From Paludibacter sp. (lineage in GTDB: Bacteria > Bacteroidota > Bacteroidia > Bacteroidales > Paludibacteraceae): 64,000 nucleotides of DNA. This document shows, one piece after another, positions 28,246-37,018 of this stretch. Made by a program: the position numbers and the translations under genes. The stretch covers positions 1 to 64,000 of the forward strand of contig JAQTUE010000012.1 in assembly GCA_028710415.1 (NCBI GenBank). The letters are read 5' to 3'. The notes under the pieces were generated by a model. That model saw nothing but the letters and a program-made list of their open reading frames with translations, was not told the DNA's origin and did not search any database. The stretch's first letter is position 1; the number at the start of each line of letters is the position of its first letter.

Positions 28246-28350
28246 TTGAATTTGTGCCATTGTAAGAAAAAAATGCATACCTGACAATAACAATGAAATA
28301 AAAAAATAGAATCTGATTTTTTTATTTAAAAGACCTTGGCACAAGTTGAA
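28246..28350. repeat. Inverted repeat spanning the divergent promoters
   Basis: TTGAATTTGTGCCA (28246-28259) and TGGCACAAGTTGAA (28337-28350) are inverted copies matching at 12 of 14 positions. The left copy abuts the -10 of the minus promoter and the right copy overlaps the -35 of the plus promoter. This is the expected layout of operators for a common regulator of both transcription units. Evidence is sequence symmetry and position only. Confidence 0.6.
28259..28287 (-). promoter_or_regulatory. Promoter of the left transfer operon
   Basis: On the minus strand TTGTCA (28287-28282) and TACAAT (28264-28259) are 17 bp apart. The -10 lies about 30 bp upstream of the ATG at 28228. It probably drives the run of coupled genes that follows. 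Confidence 0.7.
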
Positions 28351-28365
28351 GTTCGTAGCTATAAT
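28336..28365 (+). promoter_or_regulatory. Promoter of the giant helicase gene
   Basis: TTGGCA (28336-28341) and TATAAT (28360-28365) are 18 bp apart. They are followed by GAGGGGTG and the ATG at 28393. The TTG of the -35 box could be read as an upstream start codon, but this layout makes that unlikely. Confidence 0.7.
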
Positions 28366-28392
28366 TTGGCAATTTTTGATAGAGGGGTGGAC

Positions 28393-31300
28393 ATGTCCGC
28401 AAAATCAACTTTAATTAAGCTTGATGGTATTGAGAGTGTTTTGTTTGTCGAACACGAGAAAGAGCATGTAAAAGATTCAACTTCTGCCGGTTTGGTTCGC
28501 CGCGTTGTATTTCAATGTACGGTAGATTCTAATTCGAGCGGCACTATGGCTTTAGACACTGGATTGACTTTTTCCCTCGAAAGGGGGGAAATTCAGCTTG
28601 AAAAGAAAAATTCAATTGCCGTTTTTTATTCACCCCAAACTATCATGTTTGAAAAAAATTCTTTTTTGGTTGAGGCTTTTTCGAAGCTTTTTGCTGATGG
28701 GGTAAACACTATTCTTGCTTTTCATAAGGAATCCATTATCGACGGCGGGCAGTGGTTCTATGTATGTGATCCAGATATTTCTTCCCTTAGCGCCTCTTTT
28801 AAGCAAGAACTTTCTTTGTTCTCTGCAAGAGCAACCGTATCACCCGATGACGAACATTACAATGTGCCATTAAACACCAATAATGGTTTTATTGCCTCAA
28901 CCTTTGAACATTTTTCAGCCTTTGAGGTAGCAGACAAAATTATTACAGAATGGTTCTCGAAGAACAATGTATCCGATCGTGATCGACTTGCCATAGCCGC
29001 AACTGATATAGAAGATGCTTTTGATGAGCAAAAACAGTTTGTTTTGCGTGCCCTATTTGTTGACACCCCTGTCGATACAAACGCATTAAAACAAATAGGG
29101 ACTATTTTCAAAAATAATAATCCAGCTATTCTTATAGAATTGTTTCGCGACGAAACGCCAATCACAGCCCTAAAATCGGCAATCGGTATCGGGAAAATCG
29201 TATCGGCCCCACTTGCAAACCTCATTATCGGGAAATCTATGCGTTCACCTTTGGTTGACGTGTCATCACACACACTCGATGAAGCAAGTTCCTTTCTGCA
29301 AGACCCATCATTTGCCCAATACAATTTATTTAGCATGGGAAACCCTTCGATCATCAAAAATGCAATTGATTCCGGTCTGCAAACATCACCCTTTTTCTTC
29401 CCATACTCAAGTGGTGATGAAAATCTAAATTTATCTACAGACGACACGCTTTCGTTAGTATGTACTCATGGTCTTTTTGGAACTTTTGCGGGAGGAATGG
29501 TTCGAAATGACACTGTATTAAAAGGTGGCCTTGTAGATATAAGCGGTGCAAAACATTTTATTAAAGTTATCGAGTCCACATCCTCCATTGCTCGTAAAGC
29601 TGTTTTTTCTATTAATGTCAAAGATGATCAATTGGCTGACCTTGCAGCATATATCCAAAAAAATATTGAGATGTCGTATGCTTTTTTTGCTGATCCGGCG
29701 CAAAGCGGCTTATACCATGTATTTACAGCACATCAAAACTTCCGTGATTGGTCTTCACATTTCAATTCCACCGAAGATCCTGTAACTCTGTCTATATCAT
29801 CAAAAGAAGAGCTCTACAAAAAACTCATAGCGTCGTTTAAATCAAACCACACCACATTAAAGAGATTACATTCATCATGCAAAAGCTTTTCAGGGTTTGT
29901 ATTCTCAGAAGTAGGTGATAAGGAAATATCCTACTACCGTAAAAATTTAACAGAACATACAAATGGTGGACATCTTAAAGCTATCCGCGAATATTCGGAA
30001 AAGAAAAATCTTATTGAGCAGATCAAACCAAACACAATACTCGGGGTAATATCCGCTGCCAATATACCAATTGACGACAAGGTATTCCCGGACGTAATAC
30101 ACGTAAATTCAAGTACGAAATATTCGCTTAAAGATATTTACAAAAATCCAATTTTGTCTAATCGTTTTCTTCAAATACCGGGCTTTAGTGAAACCGTTCA
30201 GCATCTTCTTCGTCAGAATAACATGAAGGTACCAACTGTTGCTCCATTTGTTTTAGATCTTGTGAATTTCGATAACAACAAATTGCCAGAACATGCCAAG
30301 GACCTTGTAATATCTCATGAAGAGAATCTTGGTATTTTAAATTACAAGTATCTTCCTTCTATCATCGATATTTCAACACTTGATAAAAAAAATGCGTTTA
30401 TCCGTTTTGCGGCCATGACCATTGCTTCTCAATATGATGAATCCGAAGAGGTCGATCTGGTATCCATTCATGATGAGGTAAACAAAAATTTACGCCAAGC
30501 AGTTAATGACGGTGAATATGTTCTTTTAAAAACCGAAACAACTTTCTTACAAAAGGAAGGTACTTTTAAAAATGTTGAAGTTTTCACGGTTGCAAATAGA
30601 CAATTAAAAGACATAGCAACACTTGGGATCAGCCCCCTGCACTTTTTGAAAACCGCTAAAGATTACGGGGTGTTTGCTGTAGCCGATAGAGCCAAGAGTG
30701 TAACCATGAAGACAAGGGTAGCCACACGAATCTTTCAGGGCATACAAGACTTTATTAAAACGGCTTACGATAAGTACGAGCAAGAATATATCAATTCCGA
30801 CGTTAAATCTTTACTCATAAAAGCTGCAGAAATATCACATGGCAATTCGATTTTCACTCAAGAAATGAAATCAAAGATTTATCATGGTTTTCTACGCAAA
30901 ACAGACTTTCCAAAAATTGTTGAAAATGTCATTGGCAATCATAAGGATCCTAAAAAAATCATTGATGCTGTTTTGCGCGAAGCTGTTTCCGATGGTCTTG
31001 TTGTCGGTTCATACGCTGATGATAAGATCAAAGCAGAATCATTCATGGAAAAATTCTTTTATCCATCTCCTCGCGCTTTCTTTAGTGGAAAAAATGCCAA
31101 TACATGCAAAGAAGCTTTTGATCGCTTTTTTGCAAACACTGACTACAAACATCTACTTTGGAGCAGGATGAGTGAATATGCAAAATACGACAATGACATT
31201 GAAAAAGCCGTCATGAAAGTTTTTGACTCTTTTGCCATCCTTTTCGACATGGAAATGATTGAAAGTTCAAATTATTCGGAACAAAAAAAGGCAATTGAAA

Positions 31301-34300
31301 GAAATAGGATTATCAATATCTTTTTGTCTGATCTCCTCGGTCTGAATCCTCATCAAATATTGGAGGTTAAAGGATACCTCGCCATGAACCTGTCAGGTCA
31401 AAAAAATACTGAACTTCCATTCTGGGAAATGCGGACAGGTAAAACACGTACCATGCTCTCCATTAATGCCCTGCTCTCCATGGTCCACAAGCAAAGCAGT
31501 ATCTTTTTCATTCAAGGCAAAAACTACGATGATATCGTTGCCCAATTTTGGGACACCAATCCACTTATCCTTAGCGAAGCAGGCGTCTTTATTGGTGAAC
31601 AAAATCTTTTTGAAAAAAATAACTATGCTTTCCCTTTCCCAATATCAGACGACTTGTTTCCCAACATACCAGCCATACTCAAAAAAGAGCTTGTTTCTCC
31701 CGATGAGGATCCAACTCATCCTGCCGAACGCCTTGGGCGGGATTTCCTGTCATTCTATTGGCAAATCAAAGAACGCATCGGTGATGATCGCGATGAGGTG
31801 CTCAAGAAAATACAATCGCTACTTTCAAAAAATCAAGATATGAAAGTTCTGCTTGATCATCCTGCATTCCACTCGGATCAAAAAGCATTCAAAGATGCAT
31901 CTGCTACTATTTACTATCTTTCCTATTTGATAGAGAATAAATTTCTCATTCAGAATGAGCACACCGTGTCAGTGGTAAAGAAAAAGATTTTCGAAAACTT
32001 CTTTGGAAGAATGCTTGAGGAGAAGAAGAGATATCTTAGTCAAGCAGAAGGAAATGTTATTTTCGCCGGAAAACAATTTGTTGAAAATTTTTCTGCCAGC
32101 GACAGTGCTCCGGCCAAATTGTTCAAAAGTTCAAAAATGACCCTTACCAGCACTGTTGATATCAAAAAAGCGAATCGTTCAACAAAAGAATTTTATGCAA
32201 CATCTTATGACGCTAAGGGCGAACCCGATGGTGGTCGTTTATGGGACTTTTATTCGAAAGAGATGTATAGCAACATATCTTCCCCGTCTTCATTTCAAGG
32301 TTCGAAATCTACTTATGGTCAATTCCCATTTATCATAGATGGGTCTAAAAACGCGTTATCAACCATGGATGATATTATGAAAATTGCATCTGAAAGAATT
32401 GATGAATATTTAAAAACGGTTGACACAACCCCCTATGAAGATATTTTTGCCGGTTCTGAAATTGCCCCTGCCGATATCACTGAGTTTATGTCGCGTCAGG
32501 TGCAACCAATTCTTCGATTTGTCAGTGCAAAGATAAAGGGAGAAAACAATGGTATTGTTGACACAAAGCGGCCTTATGATCCGATCGCTGTAAACGGTGA
32601 AATACTTGAGGGAAGCGCAATTGATTTGAATAAAATCAACTTTGAGGAAGCGATGATTCCAGCGTTACAGATGATAGGTGTAGCAAATCCAAAAAATGCA
32701 GTCGCACGCATAAAATCAGAAATTTTCAAATCTCATCGAATTGCTTTGGAAATAAGTACCGCTTCGTTTGTATGGAGCGTAAAAGAGATGTTTATGGCGC
32801 ATAAAAATCGTCATTTCGATAAACGTGTTAGTGCTGTGTTTGGTAAAAAAATGGGGGCTGATTCCGTTTCTTTTACAATCGATCTTTCAGGAAAAACCGA
32901 TCGGCTTCTTTTTCCGTCAAAAGTTTCAACACTTCCGGACGGATCCAAAGTCAATAAAGTCGATTATTTCGAATTCATGACAGATACAAATACCGAGAAA
33001 AAACCCCATGTGTTTACAGAGAAAGATGTACTTCCTCGAACGATTAACTACACTCTAAAAAGCGCAGAAACACATGCAGAGATCACAAACGCTGTCGTCT
33101 CAGGGGAAATGCCTGTTTCGAAATCCTCCGGTCGTTTTACACGTTCAAATAACGCCTCATATTTTTGGTCAATAAATGCAGACAATGAAATAGCTTCAAT
33201 TTCTATTGATGAAGCGCATAAAAACACCAGTAATCAAAAAGCATTTCAGCTTAAAAGCCTACTTGATTCCGTTGAGCGTTTATACCCACGCGGATCCAAA
33301 CTCATTGCAACCGGTACACCACTCGCGGGATTAAAAAGTTTTACAAAACTTATTGAAACCATTTCGGGTGCGGATGGAGTTGGTTTTTCCTCGACTATTT
33401 TGAAATATTGTGGAAATTTCAAGTTCAAAAGAGTCTTTGGTGCTGCACTTTATACCGCTTTTAAAAACGATACAGAGTTTTTTGCTCAATTTAGTCAAAT
33501 CATGGTTGATATATTTGGCGGGAAAGAATTTGATTCATCTCGAATAGGATTAATCTCAAGCTATCCCGGAGCCTCCCACGTTGTAAACTTTGTTTGGGGC
33601 TCTAATGCAATCAAAGCAGTTTTCATGGAAGGAGGTGAACTATCTGGTGTCATGGTGACAAAACGAGATTCCGAGAGAGCACTCTATGAAATTATGGAAG
33701 AAACCGTAAGGGAATATCTCCGTGCAGCGAAGGAAGAAGATAGCGACAAACTCGAAATCATGATGAGTTCTGTTTGGGATGCAGCGACAAAGAAAAATTC
33801 ATTCATTACCATACAAGCTCCGGGGTTTAATAACCCACTTGGACTTTCTACATTCCTTGGGTTCTTAAATAAAGCTAATGTATCAATTCGACGACCCTCA
33901 AAAGACATTTTTTATGAAGTTATCGACAAAGATCATTTGTCTACATACAATCACCCTGATGGAGCTTTGTTGACTGATGATGATCGAGTATTAACCAGAG
34001 GAGTGCTTGGTGCAGAATTTATTCTCAAAAAATACCAATCGTATTATCAGATACACAAAATAAAAGAGACGATCACGCTACTGTTTGGCATGGTTGCTGA
34101 TGCAATTCGTACTGAACCGACAAAATACGGTTTTAGCTCATTTGCCGAAGCTGGGAAGATATTAAATCGCACCCAGATCTCTGTGGATGATTCTGTCGAA
34201 GATCTATACACACGCTTTTTAAATAACAATGGCAGTGTCGGCGCTGATTTTGCCCCAGATAAAGAAAAAGCGATGTTTGACATAGTTCATTTTGTAGAAG

Positions 34301-35544
34301 GAATTATTCTTGATAAAGATTTCTTCATCGATCGATTCAATGCCATTCGCTACACCGAAGATGAGCGCTTTGATTTTGATTGTCGAGGAATCAAGATGTC
34401 GCTTCCAAAAACTTTTGCATCTCAAATAGATTTCCATCATATTTCCCATGGCTCTGCTGAAGTTTACTTTGGCGAACAACCTTCACGCGTTGCTGGCAAT
34501 GCAGTCCGCGTTAATCTTATCAAAGGTGTCCCAAATTTTGAGATAAATGGCACACTCTCACCTATACATTTTTCATTTCCTCTGACAGTTTCTATCGATG
34601 AAAGATTCCCATCCCTACGCATTAATTACAATGCAGCAAATCGGGATGATAATACAATTTTGGAGACAATCGCTTTTATCAATGACACGAAAGAGCTTGC
34701 ACAAAATCATATTGAAAACCATGAAAACATTCGCATGATGACAACAAGGGTTGCCATTACAGGTGCAGCAATTTTAGCAAACGTTGCAGCCGCAGTTGAT
34801 CGAAAAGATACTGATAGTGCCTTTAATATTGTGGTAAATGTAACAGATGGACGTCTACTCGATCTTATTAACGAAATACACAAAAAAGCCGGCAGTTTAA
34901 TGGAGTCAAACAAAGTCAAAATATTTGCTTCAACTCCAATGAATATAAATTCCATTCTTACCGAATTTAAAGCAAGAAAAGAACAGATATCGGTCGTCGG
35001 AAATTACGAATCGCTCGCAGAAGGGTTTGATATGGAATTTGTTGATACTGGAATGTACCTCGGTGCTGTAAGAAAAACTGCAGCAGCTATTCAAAGTTTT
35101 GCCCGTCAAATTGGATTTAATAAAAAAGTATCTTCTTTTTACCTCGCAAACAATGGAAAACTTGCAACCTTAAACGGTCAAATTGAATCCAAAACTGCGG
35201 AAAAAAGTCTATTGAAAGCTGCTGTTTCACTGGCTGAAAGTGAAATATCAAATCATAGTGGCAATTCGGTTTTCAACTATGCAATTTCTCTCAGTAAAAA
35301 CGGTGTCACTGTCGCCCCTTCGGATATTATCTCAGCAAATTTAGCAAGCTACCAAGAATTACTATCCTATGAGCATTTTATGAATGGTGCGTTGGTAAGT
35401 AATGAGCAGATTGAAGAAAAAACACTTATGACGTGGTCAAAAGCCGAAGTCAAAAACAAAATTTCTGCTCCAACGACAAAAGTAGTCATCAGAGCGAGCA
35501 GTAAAGAGACCCTGTCCGGTACTCTAATCTCAAAACGATTTTAG
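28393..35544 (+). CDS. Giant SF2 (SNF2/DEAH-like) helicase-like protein
   Basis: A 2383-residue protein and the only plus-strand gene in the left arm apart from the EAL gene and the edge fragment. The C-terminal two-thirds carry helicase motifs: a Q-rich lead (YLAMNLSGQKNTELPFWEM), Walker A MRTGKTRT at about 1013-1020, Walker B DEAH at 1606-1609 (SISIDEAHKN), motif III ATGTPL at about 1639, an AEGFDM motif at about 2209 and a motif VI-like QSFARQIGF at about 2234. Motifs I and II are almost 600 residues apart, far more than the usual 80-150, so a large insertion splits RecA domain 1. The first 1000 residues are unassigned and show no methylase NPPY motif. Giant helicases of the DarB type protect incoming DNA from restriction; such a role is a guess. 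ATG 28393 is chosen for its GAGGGG ribosome site. Confidence 0.85.
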   Translation: MSAKSTLIKLDGIESVLFVEHEKEHVKDSTSAGLVRRVVFQCTVDSNSSGTMALDTGLTFSLERGEIQLEKKNSIAVFYSPQTIMFEKNSFLVEAFSKLFADGVNTILAFHKESIIDGGQWFYVCDPDISSLSASFKQELSLFSARATVSPDDEHYNVPLNTNNGFIASTFEHFSAFEVADKIITEWFSKNNVSDRDRLAIAATDIEDAFDEQKQFVLRALFVDTPVDTNALKQIGTIFKNNNPAILIELFRDETPITALKSAIGIGKIVSAPLANLIIGKSMRSPLVDVSSHTLDEASSFLQDPSFAQYNLFSMGNPSIIKNAIDSGLQTSPFFFPYSSGDENLNLSTDDTLSLVCTHGLFGTFAGGMVRNDTVLKGGLVDISGAKHFIKVIESTSSIARKAVFSINVKDDQLADLAAYIQKNIEMSYAFFADPAQSGLYHVFTAHQNFRDWSSHFNSTEDPVTLSISSKEELYKKLIASFKSNHTTLKRLHSSCKSFSGFVFSEVGDKEISYYRKNLTEHTNGGHLKAIREYSEKKNLIEQIKPNTILGVISAANIPIDDKVFPDVIHVNSSTKYSLKDIYKNPILSNRFLQIPGFSETVQHLLRQNNMKVPTVAPFVLDLVNFDNNKLPEHAKDLVISHEENLGILNYKYLPSIIDISTLDKKNAFIRFAAMTIASQYDESEEVDLVSIHDEVNKNLRQAVNDGEYVLLKTETTFLQKEGTFKNVEVFTVANRQLKDIATLGISPLHFLKTAKDYGVFAVADRAKSVTMKTRVATRIFQGIQDFIKTAYDKYEQEYINSDVKSLLIKAAEISHGNSIFTQEMKSKIYHGFLRKTDFPKIVENVIGNHKDPKKIIDAVLREAVSDGLVVGSYADDKIKAESFMEKFFYPSPRAFFSGKNANTCKEAFDRFFANTDYKHLLWSRMSEYAKYDNDIEKAVMKVFDSFAILFDMEMIESSNYSEQKKAIERNRIINIFLSDLLGLNPHQILEVKGYLAMNLSGQKNTELPFWEMRTGKTRTMLSINALLSMVHKQSSIFFIQGKNYDDIVAQFWDTNPLILSEAGVFIGEQNLFEKNNYAFPFPISDDLFPNIPAILKKELVSPDEDPTHPAERLGRDFLSFYWQIKERIGDDRDEVLKKIQSLLSKNQDMKVLLDHPAFHSDQKAFKDASATIYYLSYLIENKFLIQNEHTVSVVKKKIFENFFGRMLEEKKRYLSQAEGNVIFAGKQFVENFSASDSAPAKLFKSSKMTLTSTVDIKKANRSTKEFYATSYDAKGEPDGGRLWDFYSKEMYSNISSPSSFQGSKSTYGQFPFIIDGSKNALSTMDDIMKIASERIDEYLKTVDTTPYEDIFAGSEIAPADITEFMSRQVQPILRFVSAKIKGENNGIVDTKRPYDPIAVNGEILEGSAIDLNKINFEEAMIPALQMIGVANPKNAVARIKSEIFKSHRIALEISTASFVWSVKEMFMAHKNRHFDKRVSAVFGKKMGADSVSFTIDLSGKTDRLLFPSKVSTLPDGSKVNKVDYFEFMTDTNTEKKPHVFTEKDVLPRTINYTLKSAETHAEITNAVVSGEMPVSKSSGRFTRSNNASYFWSINADNEIASISIDEAHKNTSNQKAFQLKSLLDSVERLYPRGSKLIATGTPLAGLKSFTKLIETISGADGVGFSSTILKYCGNFKFKRVFGAALYTAFKNDTEFFAQFSQIMVDIFGGKEFDSSRIGLISSYPGASHVVNFVWGSNAIKAVFMEGGELSGVMVTKRDSERALYEIMEETVREYLRAAKEEDSDKLEIMMSSVWDAATKKNSFITIQAPGFNNPLGLSTFLGFLNKANVSIRRPSKDIFYEVIDKDHLSTYNHPDGALLTDDDRVLTRGVLGAEFILKKYQSYYQIHKIKETITLLFGMVADAIRTEPTKYGFSSFAEAGKILNRTQISVDDSVEDLYTRFLNNNGSVGADFAPDKEKAMFDIVHFVEGIILDKDFFIDRFNAIRYTEDERFDFDCRGIKMSLPKTFASQIDFHHISHGSAEVYFGEQPSRVAGNAVRVNLIKGVPNFEINGTLSPIHFSFPLTVSIDERFPSLRINYNAANRDDNTILETIAFINDTKELAQNHIENHENIRMMTTRVAITGAAILANVAAAVDRKDTDSAFNIVVNVTDGRLLDLINEIHKKAGSLMESNKVKIFASTPMNINSILTEFKARKEQISVVGNYESLAEGFDMEFVDTGMYLGAVRKTAAAIQSFARQIGFNKKVSSFYLANNGKLATLNGQIESKTAEKSLLKAAVSLAESEISNHSGNSVFNYAISLSKNGVTVAPSDIISANLASYQELLSYEHFMNGALVSNEQIEEKTLMTWSKAEVKNKISAPTTKVVIRASSKETLSGTLISKRF

Positions 35545-35969
35545 CTGGATGGGCGAGCTCCCCATCCGGTTTCAAATTCGGTATCATCATCCCCCTTCCC
35601 TTCACCGGGTCGCAAGTCATGAGATGGCACAGGGCTAACCGCTACAGAATGACCAATGTTCTTCTTTTCTTTTACGGTTCCCGTACCCATTTGTACCGTT
35701 GTGTTAGGCGTATTGTTTTCTTCCACATGTGATGCAATTCTTGGTTTAGCAATATTTGTGTGCGGAAAATCCGTCGTTTCTTCATTCAATATTGCATTTA
35801 TCTTACTCATATCAGTAAAAAAGGCTCCTGCCATATCTGATCTGGCAAGAAGTCTTAGCGCCAAAGCAATTCCAGAATTTTTTTGCGATAATTCTTTGTA
35901 AATCTTAGCAGAGTTGCCTGACAACTCACAATGAACAATTGCCTTATCTTTTTTACCTTCGGCACCCAT
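35541..35969 (-). CDS. ParR/StbB-like partition partner protein
   Basis: A 142-residue protein encoded directly after the ParM-like gene, with a 1-bp stop/start overlap (TAATG). The N-terminal 50 residues (IVHCELSGNSAKIYKELSQK, then SGIALALRLLARSDMAGAFF) have the strand-helix-helix spacing of ribbon-helix-helix adaptor proteins such as ParR/StbB. The C-terminal 90 residues are low complexity and acidic, a common feature of the filament-binding tails. By position and size it is the likely centromere-binding adaptor for the actin-like filament. Its stop overlaps the end of the giant helicase gene by 4 bp on the other strand. Confidence 0.65.
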   Translation of the reverse strand: MGAEGKKDKAIVHCELSGNSAKIYKELSQKNSGIALALRLLARSDMAGAFFTDMSKINAILNEETTDFPHTNIAKPRIASHVEENNTPNTTVQMGTGTVKEKKNIGHSVAVSPVPSHDLRPGEGKGDDDTEFETGWGARPSS

Positions 35970-36940
35970 TATCTACCGCTTACAAGTTTTAAATACCCTT
36001 TAACATTTGCAAATTCATACGGTTCTTTTTCCGGGTTAAGTTTTATCGCATTTTTTGGAAGTGCCTCTTTTGGAAGATGGTATGCGCCGCCGCCGGAAAA
36101 AACAATTGAATTTGCAAAATTATAGGTGTCGCCATAATTGGTATTAAGTTCGCTCAATATATAGCCAGCGTAATCATCACGCTCGTCATCGATGTCGTCT
36201 TTTAGATCATATTTTTCTCCACCGATCTCACACTCTTCATTTAAAAACGCTTCTTTTACAAAGTGTTCTGAGATGGAAACGCCCGGGAAACGTTTAGTGA
36301 GGTTTGCTTTAAGGCGTGTAATAATCGTGTGAATTCCGAGTCTTGTGGCATCAGAATCTTGAGGCTGAGGCTCACCATCTTTAAATACAAGCCAATCGAG
36401 GGAATAATACCCGATATCACATACCGCCACAAGCCCAGCAGGTGAACCGGCATCTGCATAGATACCTTGCCCCTGTGCATATAATTTTGGCTTGTAAAAC
36501 TTGATTACCTGATCATTTACATTGACAGATTTGATACTATCTGCAAACTCTTTATTCCGATGCCAATCAATAACTGACAAACCAGTGGCAAGACAGATTT
36601 TTTTCGTGAGATCTACGCCGGCTTTTTCCAACGCGACATAAATAAGGAGCGAACCATATTGTTGTAAGAAAGTAAAATCTCGTGTTCCGCGTGCATTATG
36701 TAGCGCATCTTCACCAACAACATATCGCTTCCCATTAAATAGATAGGTTTTATCTTTACCGAGCGTAGCAATTGTATCTCTTGCTCTTGCTACTGCACTT
36801 GGGAATTTAAAATATTTGATTTTGCCGTTTTTCAAAAACAAAGCAACTTTTACATAGCCATATCCAAGATCGATGGCAACATATATAACTTCGCCATCAT
36901 CAAGAAGTTGTTCAATTTCATTTTGCACCGTACTCTCCAT
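35969..36940 (-). CDS. parM: ParM/StbA-like plasmid segregation actin
   Basis: A 323-residue actin-like ATPase. The phosphate-1 loop is VAIDLGYGYVK at about 21-31, phosphate 2 is CDIGYYSLDW near 169-178, and the adenosine-binding loop is VFSGGGAYHL near 283-292. This is the pattern of the ParM/Alp family that pushes plasmid copies apart. The partner adaptor follows immediately. A sigma70-like promoter (36956-36984) ends only about 15 bp upstream of the ATG, giving a very short leader without a clear ribosome site. The gene symbol reflects the family, not orthology to the R1 protein. Confidence 0.85.
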   Translation of the reverse strand: MESTVQNEIEQLLDDGEVIYVAIDLGYGYVKVALFLKNGKIKYFKFPSAVARARDTIATLGKDKTYLFNGKRYVVGEDALHNARGTRDFTFLQQYGSLLIYVALEKAGVDLTKKICLATGLSVIDWHRNKEFADSIKSVNVNDQVIKFYKPKLYAQGQGIYADAGSPAGLVAVCDIGYYSLDWLVFKDGEPQPQDSDATRLGIHTIITRLKANLTKRFPGVSISEHFVKEAFLNEECEIGGEKYDLKDDIDDERDDYAGYILSELNTNYGDTYNFANSIVFSGGGAYHLPKEALPKNAIKLNPEKEPYEFANVKGYLKLVSGR

Positions 36941-36955
36941 TTAAAAATAAAAAAA

Positions 36956-36984
36956 ATTTTACTATTAAATTTTTTCTTTGTCAA
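36956..36984 (-). promoter_or_regulatory. Promoter of the parMR-like operon
   Basis: On the minus strand TTGACA (36984-36979) and TAAAAT (36961-36956) are 17 bp apart. The start codon at 36940 is only about 15 bp downstream of the -10, so the mRNA may be nearly leaderless. Confidence 0.7.
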
Positions 36985-36991
36985 TTTATAT

Positions 36992-37008
36992 TATTCCTGT
37001 TTGGAATA
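36992..37008. promoter_or_regulatory. Palindrome upstream of the par promoter
   Basis: TATTCC-TGTTT-GGAATA is a perfect 6-bp inverted repeat with a 5-bp spacer. It lies immediately upstream of the -35 box of the par promoter and just before the start of the EAL gene. It is a candidate operator or part of a small centromere. Confidence 0.5.
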
Positions 37009-37018
37009 CCCAACAAAT

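Noticed and set aside
28336..28392. Upstream TTG start for the giant helicase
   Set aside because: The TTG is the -35 box of the promoter, and ATG 28393 has a strong ribosome site.
28857..29447. 196-residue minus-strand frame inside the giant helicase gene
   Set aside because: It lies wholly inside a confident gene and has no ribosome site.
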